DNA from: Magnetospira sp. | GTDB taxonomy: Bacteria > Pseudomonadota > Alphaproteobacteria > Rhodospirillales > Magnetospiraceae | Direction of reading: 5' to 3' | NCBI GenBank assembly: GCA_028277325.1 | Contig: JANQGL010000423.1 | Coordinates: forward strand, 1-16,656 | Length of the DNA stretch: 16,656 nt | Part shown: positions 1 through 6,748 of the stretch, one piece after another | Numbering within the stretch: the first letter of the stretch is position 1 | Layout: each line of letters begins with the position of its first letter | Made by a program: the position numbers and the translations under genes | Notes under the pieces: generated by a model | Seen by the model: the letters and a program-made list of their open reading frames with translations, nothing else | Told to the model about the DNA's origin: nothing | Database searches by the model: none

Positions 1-330
1 TTCGTGGGCGATGCTGATGGCGAAATGCGGGATGCCGTGCAGGAAGTTGGTGGTGCCGTCGAGCGGATCGACGATCCACCGGTCGCCGGACGCGGCGCCG
101 GCGACGTCGCCCCGTTCCTCCATCAGGAACGCCCAGCCGGGCCGCGCCCGGGCCAGTTCCTCGAACAGGATCTTCTCCGCCTTGAGGTCGGCCGCGCTGA
201 CGAAATCGGCCGGTCCCTTGCGCGACACCTGGAGGTTCTCCACCTCGCCGAAGTCGCGCACCAGGCGACGCGCCGCCTTGCGGGCGGCGGTCATCATCAC
301 GTTGACGGTCGGGTTGCGGACCGTGCGCAT
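1..330 (-). CDS. suhB: Inositol monophosphatase family protein (SuhB-like), 3' part outside window
   Basis: This is the N-terminal 110 residues of an inositol-1-monophosphatase/SuhB family enzyme, which hydrolyses inositol phosphates in a Mg-dependent way. In E. coli SuhB also acts in rRNA antitermination. Seen directly: the acidic pair E71-E72 in MEERG, and the family signature WIVDPLDGTTNF at about 85-96, whose D88 and D91 are metal ligands. The family is normally about 260-270 residues, so the rest of the catalytic domain, including the second Asp motif, lies beyond the left edge. The ATG at 328-330 shares its A with the TGA stop of efp (TGATG), which implies translational coupling in an efp-suhB operon. 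Family assignment is firm. The exact biological substrate cannot be read from this fragment. Confidence 0.9.
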   Translation of the reverse strand, partial: MRTVRNPTVNVMMTAARKAARRLVRDFGEVENLQVSRKGPADFVSAADLKAEKILFEELARARPGWAFLMEERGDVAGAASGDRWIVDPLDGTTNFLHGIPHFAISIAHE

Positions 331-899
331 CACTCCTTGGCCCGTTCGACGTAGGCCGCGTCGGCGGTGCTGACCACCACCCGGGTCCCGGCCGCGATGT
401 GCGGCGGCACCATGATCCGCACCCCGTTGTCGAGGACCGCCGGCTTGAACGAGGACGAGGCGGTCTGGCCCTTGACCACCGCGTCGGCCTCGACCACCTC
501 GCAGACCACCTTCTCGGGAAGCTGCACGCCGATCGGTGAGCCTTCGTGGCTTTCGATCACCACCGCCATGCCTTCGGCCAGGAACGGGACCTGATCCTCG
601 CCGATCAGGTCGACCGACACCGTCACCTGATCGTAGGTCTCGTTGTCCATGAAGGTGTGCATGTCGGCGTCGGAGAACAGGAACTGGTACTCCCGCTGTT
701 CCAGGGTCACCCGCTCGACGCTTTCCGAGGACCGGAACCGCTCGTTGAGCTTGGTGCCGTCACGGATGTCGCGCAGCTCCGCCTGCAAGTAGGCGCCGCC
801 CTTGCCGGGCTGGGTATGGGCGATCTTGGTCGCCCGCCACAGACGGCCCTGGTGCTCGATCACCATGCCGGGCCGAATGGCGTTGCCATTGATCTTCAT
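330..899 (-). CDS. efp: Translation elongation factor P
   Basis: EF-P is a tRNA-shaped protein that binds between the ribosomal P and E sites and relieves stalling at consecutive prolines. The product is 189 residues, the usual family length, with a KOW-like N-terminal domain (about 1-65) followed by two OB domains. The loop QPGKGGAY carries K33, equivalent to the lysine that is modified by beta-lysylation in E. coli; no modification gene is in this window. The reading frame stays open upstream to 974, but the ATG at 897-899 starts the conserved MKINGNAIRPG segment. It has a good ribosome binding site, AGGTGG at 907-912 (minus strand), 7 nt upstream. The gene runs directly into suhB with a one-base overlap. 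Confidence 0.96.
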   Translation of the reverse strand: MKINGNAIRPGMVIEHQGRLWRATKIAHTQPGKGGAYLQAELRDIRDGTKLNERFRSSESVERVTLEQREYQFLFSDADMHTFMDNETYDQVTVSVDLIGEDQVPFLAEGMAVVIESHEGSPIGVQLPEKVVCEVVEADAVVKGQTASSSFKPAVLDNGVRIMVPPHIAAGTRVVVSTADAAYVERAKE

Positions 900-1026
900 A
901 TGCTTGCCACCTGACGAGAAATCTGACCTGGAAAAGGCGGCGCGGACCCTACCACCTGGCGCGGCGCGAGGCAATGGCCGCGCGACGTCGCGGACGACCG
1001 GGAGCGGCGGGCAGGGCGAGAATCTG

Positions 1027-1056
1027 CCACTCTTGTATAAACCACTCTTGTATAAA
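1027..1056 (+). repeat. Perfect 15-bp tandem duplication next to the diguanylate cyclase promoter
   Basis: The 15-mer CCACTCTTGTATAAA occurs twice back to back, at 1027-1041 and 1042-1056, with no mismatch. It lies in the 218-bp spacer between the divergent efp and diguanylate cyclase genes. Each copy brings a TTGTAT element, and the right-hand one is placed as a -35 for the predicted promoter. Perfect identity suggests a recent slippage event or a selected duplicated binding site. Confidence 0.9.
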
Positions 1057-1075
1057 AAGCCGGAGACGATACAAT
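1048..1075 (+). promoter_or_regulatory. Predicted sigma-70-type promoter for the CHASE4-GGDEF gene
   Basis: The -35-like TTGTAT at 1048-1053 (4 of 6 to TTGACA) is followed after 16 bp by the -10-like TACAAT at 1070-1075 (5 of 6 to TATAAT). It lies 43 bp upstream of the chosen ATG at 1118, in a locally AT-rich patch within GC-rich surroundings. The -35 falls inside the second copy of the 15-bp duplication. Prediction by consensus only. Confidence 0.45.
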
Positions 1076-1117
1076 GTAATAAATGGTGGGCTTTACCAAG
1101 GCGAAACCGGGATCGAA

Positions 1118-2680
1118 ATGAAGCGCAGGGTCGTCGAAATTCTTGTCGCCACGTTCGTGGCCATGACGCTGATTTACGGTATCGTGGTGGTGGCGACCAT
1201 CTATCCGCGGTTCGCGGAGATCGAGCACGCGGCGGCCGAGCAGGCCATGCGGCGGGTGCTCCTGGCGATCGAGACGGCCACCGACGAAATCGACGTGCTC
1301 GTCAACGACTGGTCGTCCTGGAACGGCACCTACGACTTCGCGGCCGCGCGCTCCGAAACCGACATCGCCGCGAATCTGGTCGACGAAACCTTCGTCGGCG
1401 CGCGGTTGGCGCTGATCGCATACCTGGATCCGGACCGCCGGCTGGTGTGGGGATGTGGGTGGGATCGCGATTCGGGGACGACGGTCGCCCTGCCCGATTT
1501 CGAGAACCCGGAGTCGCCGGTGGTGCGGGTCCTGACCGAATTTTCCGAGATTCCCGGCCGGATCACCGGAATCATCGACTCGCCGCTGGGGTATCTGCTG
1601 GTCGTCGCGCGGCCGGTTCTCACCGGCACGGACGGCGGACCGGCGCATGGAACCATGGTCATGGGCCGGCGGTTCGACGAAACGGCGATCGGGGCGCTCG
1701 GCGCGCGCCTGCAGCAGGAGATCGGAGTCCTCGATCCGTCGGCGGCGCCGGTCGCCCTGCCGGACAAGGGCGAGATCGCGGTGCGGGTTGCCGATAACGG
1801 AAACACCATGAACGCCTTCGCGGGCTTGTACGACCTGTTCGGCATGCCGTTCGCGGTGCTCGAAGTGGCGCTGCCGCGGAACGTGACGATGGCCGGGCGG
1901 ACCGCGCTCGTCGTGACCCTGATCGCCGTCGTCGGGCTGGCCGGGGCGGTCCTGATCGTGGTCATCGGCGCCATCGACCGTCTGGTCACCCGGCCGCTGA
2001 GCCGGCTTTCGGAGACCATCCTCGAACTGATCGACTCGTCCGGGCACCTGGAGGACCTGCCGGTGGCGCGGCGCGACGAGTTGGGGGTGGTGGCGCGCGC
2101 GGTGCGCGAGATGCACCATGCGATCCTGGAGATCGCCCACCGCGACAGCCTGACCGGCCTGCCCAACCGGATGAGCTTTTACGAACGGGCCGACCACATG
2201 CTGAGCGCCGCCCAGCGACGCGGATCGCGGGTCGCCCTGCTGTTGATCGAACTCGAAGGATTCAGGGCGGTCAACGACGCCCACGGCCATCAGGCCGGCG
2301 ACATGCTGCTGCGCGACATCGCGCGACGGCTTTCCGTGACGGTGCGCGAAAGCGACGTGGTGGCGCGGTTGGGGGGCGACGAGTTCGTCGTGCTCGGCGA
2401 GGGGTTCCCCGGCGGGACCGAGGAACTCGCGCGCATGGGCCACAAGATTCTGGAGGCCTTCGAGCAGGCGATCGACATCGGCGGCGCCCGGGTGCGAATC
2501 GGCGGCAGCGTCGGCGCCAGCCTGTATCCGGATGACGCGCCGGACCTGGATCGGCTGCTCGGCTGCGCCGACCGGGCGATGCATGCCGCCAGGCGCCGGG
2601 GGGGCTCCTGTTTCGTCCGTTTCGGTCCCGAATGCGCCGACGTCCCGGTCGGCAACGGAAGCGCCGAGCCGCGGTGGTGA
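1118..2680 (+). CDS. Membrane-bound diguanylate cyclase (CHASE4-like sensor, HAMP, GGDEF)
   Basis: Predicted to make the second messenger c-di-GMP from two GTP in response to an extracytoplasmic signal. The product is 520 residues. Order: membrane segment about 7-29; periplasmic CHASE4-like domain about 30-255 with the typical DWSSWNGTYDF stretch (64-74); second membrane segment about 262-286; HAMP about 287-338; GGDEF domain about 339-505. The active-site loop GGDEF (419-423) is intact. RESD (410-413), five residues upstream, matches the RxxD product-inhibition site. Odd: the usual DxD-type metal-binding segment reads IELEGF, with Glu at 378 and 380 where Asp is normal. The frame is open upstream to 974, but the ATG at 1118 is chosen because the first membrane helix follows directly and the promoter lies just upstream; its ribosome binding site is weak. 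The gene points against lepA and interrupts an otherwise minus-strand housekeeping run. Confidence 0.9.
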   Translation: MKRRVVEILVATFVAMTLIYGIVVVATIYPRFAEIEHAAAEQAMRRVLLAIETATDEIDVLVNDWSSWNGTYDFAAARSETDIAANLVDETFVGARLALIAYLDPDRRLVWGCGWDRDSGTTVALPDFENPESPVVRVLTEFSEIPGRITGIIDSPLGYLLVVARPVLTGTDGGPAHGTMVMGRRFDETAIGALGARLQQEIGVLDPSAAPVALPDKGEIAVRVADNGNTMNAFAGLYDLFGMPFAVLEVALPRNVTMAGRTALVVTLIAVVGLAGAVLIVVIGAIDRLVTRPLSRLSETILELIDSSGHLEDLPVARRDELGVVARAVREMHHAILEIAHRDSLTGLPNRMSFYERADHMLSAAQRRGSRVALLLIELEGFRAVNDAHGHQAGDMLLRDIARRLSVTVRESDVVARLGGDEFVVLGEGFPGGTEELARMGHKILEAFEQAIDIGGARVRIGGSVGASLYPDDAPDLDRLLGCADRAMHAARRRGGSCFVRFGPECADVPVGNGSAEPRW

Positions 2681-2690
2681 CCCCCGGCCG

Positions 2691-2723
2691 CTAGGGTCCA
2701 ACATGATTGTCTACAGGCCCTAG
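2691..2723. terminator. Possible weak bidirectional stem between converging genes
   Basis: CTAGGG at 2691-2696 pairs with CCCTAG at 2718-2723 over a 21-nt interval. This is in the 39-bp gap between the convergent diguanylate cyclase and lepA genes, overlapping the lepA stop codon. The stem is short, the loop is long and there is no T run, so a terminator role is only suggested by position. Confidence 0.2.
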
Positions 2724-4525
2724 TCCTCACCCATCCGGAGCGCCGCGATAAACGCCGACTGCGGGATTTCCACCTTGCCGAACTGGCGCATCTTCTTCTT
2801 GCCCGCCTTCTGCTTCTCCAGAAGCTTCCGTTTGCGGGTGATGTCGCCGCCGTAGCACTTGGCGGTGACGTCCTTGCGCATCGCCGAGATGGTCTCGCGC
2901 GCGATCACCTTGCCGCCGATCGCCGCCTGCACCGGGATCTTGAACAACTGGCGCGGAATCAGGTCCTTCAGCCGTTCGCAGACGGCGCGGCCGCGGTATT
3001 CGGCCTGGCTCCGGTGGCAGATGAAGGCCAGGGCGTCGACCGGTTCCTGGTTGACCAGGATGCCGACCTTGACCAGGTCGCCCTCCTCGTAGCCGTCCAT
3101 CTCGTAGTCGAAGCTGGCGTAGCCGCGCGAGATCGACTTCAGGCGGTCGTAGAAGTCGAACACCACCTCGTTGAGCGGCAGGCGGTAGACCGCCATCGCC
3201 CGGCTGCCGGCGTAGGTCAGCTCGACCTGCCGGCCGCGCCGCTCGGTGCACAGGGACAGCACGGCGCCCAGGTATTCGTCGGGGACCAGGATGGTCGCCT
3301 TGATCCACGGCTCGGCGATGGTCCGGATGGTGCCCGGGTCGGGGAAGTCGGCCGGGTTGTGGAGGTCGTATTCGACGCCGTCGGTCCGCACGATCCGGTA
3401 GGCGACGCTGGGCGCGGTGGTGATCAGGTCGAGGCCGAACTCGCGCTCCAGGCGCTCCTGGACGATCTCCAGGTGCAGCAGCCCCAGGAATCCGCAGCGG
3501 AACCCGAACCCGAGGGCGGCCGAGGATTCCGGCTCGAACTCGAAGCTGGAATCGTTGAGGCGCAGCTTCGACAGGCTTTCCCGCAGGTCCTCGAAATCCG
3601 CCGCGTCGGACGGGAACAGGGAGCAGAACACCACCGGCACCGACGGCTTGAAGCCGGGCAGCGCGGTCGCGGTGCCGTTCTTCTCGTCGGTGACGGTGTC
3701 GCCCACGTTGGTGTCGGCCACCGTCTTGATGGAGGCGGTGAAATAGCCCATCTCGCCGGGCCCGAGGGCGCCGGTCCGGGTGATCTTCGGGGTGAACACG
3801 CCGACCTGGTCCACCTGGTGCACCACGCCGTTGGACATCATGCGGACCTTCATGCCGCGCTTCAGGTGGCCGTCGTGGACGCGGACCAGGATCATCACTC
3901 CAAGGTAGGGGTCGTACCAGGAGTCCACCAGCAGCGCCTTGAGCGGCGCGTCGGCGCGCCCCGCGGGGGCCGGCAGCCGGGCGACCAGGGCCTCCAGCAC
4001 CTCCGGCACCCCCGTCCCGGTCTTGGCCGACACCGGCAGGGCGCCCGAGCCGTCGAGCCCGATCACGTCCTCGACCTGGCGGACGATGCGCTCCGGCTCG
4101 GCGGCCGGCAGGTCGATCTTGTTGAGGACCGGGATGATCTCGTGGTCGTTGTCGATCGCCAGGTAGACGTTGGCCAGGGTCTGCGCCTCCACCCCCTGGG
4201 TGGCGTCGACCACCAGCAGCGAGCCCTCGCAGGCGGCGAGGCTGCGGCTGACCTCGTAGGCGAAGTCCACGTGGCCGGGGGTGTCCATCATGTTGAGGAC
4301 GTAGGCCCGGCCGTCCTTGGCGGTGAATTCCAGGCGCACCGTCTGCGCCTTGATGGTGATGCCGCGCTCGCGCTCGATGTCCATCGAATCGAGCACCTGC
4401 TCCTTCATCTCGCGGTCGGTCAGGCCGCCGCAGATCTGGATCAGGCGGTCGGCCAGGGTCGACTTCCCATGGTCGATATGGGCGATGATCGCGAAATTGC
4501 GGATATGGGTCGGATCGGTCGTCAT
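2720..4525 (-). CDS. lepA: Elongation factor 4 (LepA), ribosome-associated GTPase
   Basis: LepA/EF4 is a translational GTPase related to EF-G that acts on ribosomes during initiation, assembly or stress. The product is 601 residues, the family norm. All GTPase motifs are present: P-loop AHIDHGKST (about 15-23), switch I RERGITI, DTPGH (about 81-85), NKID (about 135-138) and SAKTG. The LepA-specific C-terminal part is complete, with the lysine-rich GKKKMRQFGKVEIPQSAF segment near the end. The ATG at 4523-4525 begins the conserved TDPTHIRNFAIIAHIDHG region and has only a weak Shine-Dalgarno (GAAGCG). It lies downstream of the DksA-like gene on the same strand with a 237-bp gap, so it probably has its own promoter; I found no convincing -35/-10 pair there. 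Confidence 0.98.
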   Translation of the reverse strand: MTTDPTHIRNFAIIAHIDHGKSTLADRLIQICGGLTDREMKEQVLDSMDIERERGITIKAQTVRLEFTAKDGRAYVLNMMDTPGHVDFAYEVSRSLAACEGSLLVVDATQGVEAQTLANVYLAIDNDHEIIPVLNKIDLPAAEPERIVRQVEDVIGLDGSGALPVSAKTGTGVPEVLEALVARLPAPAGRADAPLKALLVDSWYDPYLGVMILVRVHDGHLKRGMKVRMMSNGVVHQVDQVGVFTPKITRTGALGPGEMGYFTASIKTVADTNVGDTVTDEKNGTATALPGFKPSVPVVFCSLFPSDAADFEDLRESLSKLRLNDSSFEFEPESSAALGFGFRCGFLGLLHLEIVQERLEREFGLDLITTAPSVAYRIVRTDGVEYDLHNPADFPDPGTIRTIAEPWIKATILVPDEYLGAVLSLCTERRGRQVELTYAGSRAMAVYRLPLNEVVFDFYDRLKSISRGYASFDYEMDGYEEGDLVKVGILVNQEPVDALAFICHRSQAEYRGRAVCERLKDLIPRQLFKIPVQAAIGGKVIARETISAMRKDVTAKCYGGDITRKRKLLEKQKAGKKKMRQFGKVEIPQSAFIAALRMGED

Positions 4526-4738
4526 GGCGGCGCTTCATATCACCATCGGCGGCGGTTTGCCATACGTCCGGGTTGATCGAACCGGGAAAACCAATTTGCC
4601 CCAGAAGCCGGCCATCTTGGTTCGGTTCTTATAAGCGAGCACGTCCGCCAGGATCGAGGGACATCGGGATGATTTGCGAATCTCGTTTGGATAATGCGGT
4701 TGCGCTCGATATGCTCCGTCATACGAACACGGGCATGG

Positions 4739-4758
4739 CGGCTTGTTGGTTCAAGCCG
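4739..4758 (-). terminator. Hairpin just past the DksA-like gene, terminator-like
   Basis: CGGCTTG (4739-4745) and CAAGCCG (4752-4758) form a perfect 7-bp stem with a 6-nt loop. It begins only 4 nt after the DksA-like stop codon on the minus strand. There is no clear U tract, so it may be a weak terminator or a 3'-end protecting stem. The 213 bp from here to the lepA start hold no gene that I can recognise. Confidence 0.4.
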
Positions 4759-4762
4759 GGTC

Positions 4763-5122
4763 TCAGTGGTGGTGCTCCGCCTTGCCGGCGCATTTCACGC
4801 AGAGCGGCACCGACGGGTCCAGGTCGAGCCGCCTGACCGGGATCTTGGCGTCGCAGGCGGTGCAATAGCCGTAGTCGCCCTCGTCCATCCGCTTCAGGGC
4901 CTGTTCGATGTGCAACAGCTCGATCTGCCGATGCCGCTCCAGTTCCTGGGCCATGGCCTGGGACTGCAGGGCATCCATGCGCGACAGCCGGCCCATGCGC
5001 TGCTGGTCCACCTCGACCGCCGCGCGGTCCTGCGCCGTGGCGTCGCACTCGGCCTCCAGTTCGACCCGCCGCGCCAACAGCCGGGTGCGATAGGCTTCGA
5101 AATCCAAATCCTTCCTGCTCAT
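4763..5122 (-). CDS. DksA/TraR-family C4 zinc-finger protein
   Basis: The protein has 119 residues, shorter than classical DksA (about 150). It has an N-terminal coiled-coil region (about 8-80) and a C-terminal zinc finger with four cysteines: C87 and C90 (YGYCTAC), C108 and C111 (CVKC). DksA relatives bind RNA polymerase through the secondary channel and modulate rRNA and stress promoters, often with ppGpp. The segment RMGRLSRMDALQ replaces the DxxDxA coiled-coil tip motif of E. coli DksA, so direct DksA-like activity is not assured. The C-terminus ends in HHH. The gene follows the ACT-domain gene on the same strand after 52 bp, so the two may be co-transcribed. Family confidence is high; the precise role is unknown. 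Confidence 0.9.
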   Translation of the reverse strand: MSRKDLDFEAYRTRLLARRVELEAECDATAQDRAAVEVDQQRMGRLSRMDALQSQAMAQELERHRQIELLHIEQALKRMDEGDYGYCTACDAKIPVRRLDLDPSVPLCVKCAGKAEHHH

Positions 5123-5174
5123 GGTGCTTCGTTCTCTTTTCGTGGGAGGACGGTCGATCCGGACGGGGCGCCGC

Positions 5175-5744
5175 TCACAGGCCCTGGTCGACCACGTGCC
5201 AGCGGAATATCTGGCCGAGCTGACCCGCCGTGTTGGCCAGGGTGGCCAGGCAGGCGTCGGCGCGGTCGTCCGGGATCGCCACCGCGACGGAGATCAGGTA
5301 GTGGTGCTCGCCCATGCGGTCCTGGCGATCGGCGTTCAGGCGGACGATGTTGGCGCCGCAGTCCTGGAAGATCTCGCTCAGGCGGGCGATCAGGCCCGGC
5401 CGGTTGACGCCCTCGCATTCCACGCGATGGGTCACCGGGGCGTGGTGGCGCGGCATCGGATTGCGTTCGTAGGGGCGCACCTCCAACGACGCATTGCGGA
5501 GTTCGGGCAACTGCCGCAATTCGCCGCCCACCGTGACCGCGTCCAGGTCGTCGGGAAACGCGCAGATGGCGGTGAACTCGGCGGTCTCGCCCAGCACCGC
5601 GAGGCTGGTATCGCCCAGGTCGCCGCCGAGGTCGAACAGCCGCCCGGCGAGCGCCGACAGCAGGCCCACCTTGTCCGGACAGGAAACCGAGATCAGCAGG
5701 TTGTTCACCATTCGGGGCTCGTGCGTATTCCGATCCTCAACCAT
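5175..5744 (-). CDS. Tandem ACT-domain protein, GcvR-like
   Basis: A 189-residue protein made of two ACT domains, at about 14-90 and 105-182. The first opens with LLISVSCPDKVGLLSALAG and the second with VECEGVNRPGLIARLSEIF; both are typical ACT beta-alpha starts with the glycine turn that binds small ligands such as amino acids. The closest named relative is GcvR, which in E. coli represses the glycine cleavage operon by holding the activator GcvA. No gcvA or gcv gene is in view, so that role is only inferred. Two starts are possible: the ATG at 5744 used here, or the ATG at 5711, which leaves 178 residues and starts closer to the first ACT strand. Neither has a strong ribosome binding site. 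It precedes the DksA-like gene and is divergent from msrB. Confidence 0.8.
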   Translation of the reverse strand: MVEDRNTHEPRMVNNLLISVSCPDKVGLLSALAGRLFDLGGDLGDTSLAVLGETAEFTAICAFPDDLDAVTVGGELRQLPELRNASLEVRPYERNPMPRHHAPVTHRVECEGVNRPGLIARLSEIFQDCGANIVRLNADRQDRMGEHHYLISVAVAIPDDRADACLATLANTAGQLGQIFRWHVVDQGL

Positions 5745-5748
5745 AGCC

Positions 5749-5801
5749 GTTCACGGTCCCGCGAACAAGCCGGGACGCACCTTGAAGCACCGTCACTTCA
5801 A
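5749..5801. promoter_or_regulatory. Two short inverted repeats between the divergent GcvR-like and msrB genes
   Basis: The 92-bp divergent spacer holds two operator-like symmetries. One is an imperfect 18-bp palindrome at 5749-5766 with arms GTTCACGG and CCGCGAAC (7 of 8 pairs). The other is a perfect 6-bp inverted repeat, TTGAAG (5782-5787) and CTTCAA (5796-5801), spaced by 8 bp. Either could bind a dimeric regulator. I found no strong promoter hexamers to anchor them. Confidence 0.25.
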
Positions 5802-5836
5802 CCCCTTATGGTAAACGTAACAAGGGAGTGCCGACG

Positions 5837-6235
5837 ATGGACGACGACGTCCCGAAAACCGACCGGGAATGGCGCCGGATCCTGGACCCCGAGGCCTACC
5901 AGGTGCTGCGCCGCAAGGGCACCGAGCGGGCCTTTACCGGCCGCTACTGGAACGAAAAACGCCCCGGCGCCTACCGTTGCGCCGGCTGCGGCGCGCCGCT
6001 GTTCGAGTCCGCGACCAAGTTCGAGTCCGGCAGCGGCTGGCCCAGCTTCCACAGCCCGGCCGACGGGGCGCGGATCGACGAACACCGGGATACCAGCCAT
6101 GGCATGATCCGCACCGAGGTCGCCTGCGGGCGCTGCGGCTCCCATCTCGGGCACGTGTTTCCCGACGGCCCGCAGCCGACCGGCCTGCGCTATTGCATCA
6201 ATTCGCTGTCCCTGGACTTCGCGCCGGACGATTAG
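5837..6235 (+). CDS. msrB: Peptide-methionine (R)-S-oxide reductase
   Basis: MsrB reduces the R epimer of methionine sulfoxide in oxidised proteins. The product has 132 residues, a complete single-domain MsrB. Seen: SGSGWPSF, the zinc-binding pairs CAGC and CGRC, SHLGHVF, and the catalytic cysteine in GLRYCINS near the C-terminus. The segment ATKFESGSGWPSF carries no cysteine, so a partner cysteine at that usual recycling position is absent. A GTG at 5828 is in frame, but the ATG at 5837 has AAGGGAG ending 8 nt upstream and is preferred. The stop codon at 6233-6235 begins the TAGTG that precedes a repeat element. msrB marks the left border of the signalling block. Confidence 0.95.
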   Translation: MDDDVPKTDREWRRILDPEAYQVLRRKGTERAFTGRYWNEKRPGAYRCAGCGAPLFESATKFESGSGWPSFHSPADGARIDEHRDTSHGMIRTEVACGRCGSHLGHVFPDGPQPTGLRYCINSLSLDFAPDD

Positions 6236-6244
6236 TGTCCTCAT

Positions 6245-6398
6245 CGACTCCGAAGTTCGTATCATTATATGGCAGGCGCTTTCGAACTTCGGAGTCGATA
6301 AGGAAACCAGGTAACCTCTTGAGTCTAGTGTGGTTTCGGAGTCGAAGTTCGCCATGGACTCTGCCCCGAACACTGTCGCGAACTTCGACTCCACCACA
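6245..6398 (+). repeat. Dispersed double-hairpin element, copy 1
   Basis: This 154-bp element has a second gap-free copy at 15489-15642 (11 mismatches by hand alignment, about 93% identity). Hairpin 1 has perfect 17-bp arms at 6243-6259 and 6283-6299 with a 23-nt loop. Hairpin 2 has perfect 15-bp arms at 6338-6352 and 6378-6392 with a 25-nt loop. It is extended by a further 7 bp (GTGTGGT at 6328-6334 with ACCACAC at 6393-6399) beyond a 3-nt bulge. All four arms are built from the same blocks, GAAGTTCG and GGAGTC or its complement. It starts 9 bp after the msrB stop and contains no supported gene. It is most like a non-autonomous, MITE- or REP-type intergenic element. Confidence 0.9.
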
Positions 6399-6399
6399 C

Positions 6400-6683
6400 C
6401 GGTGGTCTGATCGTGACGCTTGGTTCCCAAGCGTTTGGTCCGATCCACTAGGCGCGAAGTCTCCGAAAGCGAACACGAACTCACCGTCACCGGACGGCCG
6501 CGGCGCTCCGGCCAATCGGCCGATGGTTCGGGGACGACAACGAGAACCGTCCCCGTTCCGGGCCCAACATGCGTTCCTCCCAAGGAGTTGCTGCAGGCCC
6601 GTGCCGCATGGCCGTCCGTCCGGTCGAACGGGGGCGCCTCCACATTCGGTTGAGCCGTTGATCCTTTTTTTGCACCGTTAGAA
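6400..6683. other. Non-coding stretch with two further hairpins
   Basis: I see no gene between the repeat and the promoter of the REC-EAL gene; the open frames here lack ribosome sites and recognisable domains. Two clean stems are present. ACGCTTGG (6416-6423) pairs with CCAAGCGT (6427-6434) over a 3-nt loop. CGGGGACG (6529-6536) pairs with CGTCCCCG (6548-6555) over an 11-nt loop. A run of seven T occurs at about 6665-6671 without an adjacent strong stem. Confidence 0.5.
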
Positions 6684-6692
6684 TGCTATACT
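6684..6692 (+). promoter_or_regulatory. Predicted extended -10 promoter for the REC-EAL / kinase operon
   Basis: TGCTATACT at 6684-6692 matches an extended -10 (TGn followed by TATACT, 5 of 6 to TATAAT). There is no good -35 at the standard distance; TTGCAC at 6670-6675 is only 11 bp away. The site lies 56 bp upstream of the ATG at 6749, which has AAGGA at 6738-6742. Confidence 0.4.
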
Positions 6693-6748
6693 GGTTATGT
6701 GAATCCAAACGAGCCAAAAGCTGTAGAATAACAGTCTAAGGATGTGCT

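Noticed and set aside
896..2704. Very long open frame on the minus strand opposite the diguanylate cyclase (about 600 codons)
   Set aside because: It is opposite a gene with clear CHASE4, HAMP and GGDEF domains. Its translation is rich in Arg, Asp, His and Pro with no domain, which is the usual GC-bias shadow. The same applies to the long frames opposite lepA (3014-4576), the kinase (10277-12505) and kaiC (14183-14959).
4540..4722. 60-codon minus-strand frame upstream of lepA
   Set aside because: No ribosome site or family resemblance was seen. It is more likely the lepA leader or promoter region.
6243..6399. Repeat copies as a CRISPR array or intrinsic terminator
   Set aside because: There are no regularly spaced identical repeats with spacers, and no T run follows the stems; only two dispersed copies are present.
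5798..6643. 281-codon minus-strand frame running across msrB and repeat copy 1, and the similar peptide on the minus strand of copy 2
   Set aside because: The two repeat copies encode similar peptides only because the DNA is repeated. There is no ribosome site, the frames have different flanks, and msrB explains the coding signal on the other strand.
6400..6653. Possible small gene on the plus strand between the repeat and the REC-EAL gene (6420-6653)
   Set aside because: No recognisable domain and a low-complexity Arg/Pro/Ser composition. It ends upstream of the promoter and is interrupted by hairpins.
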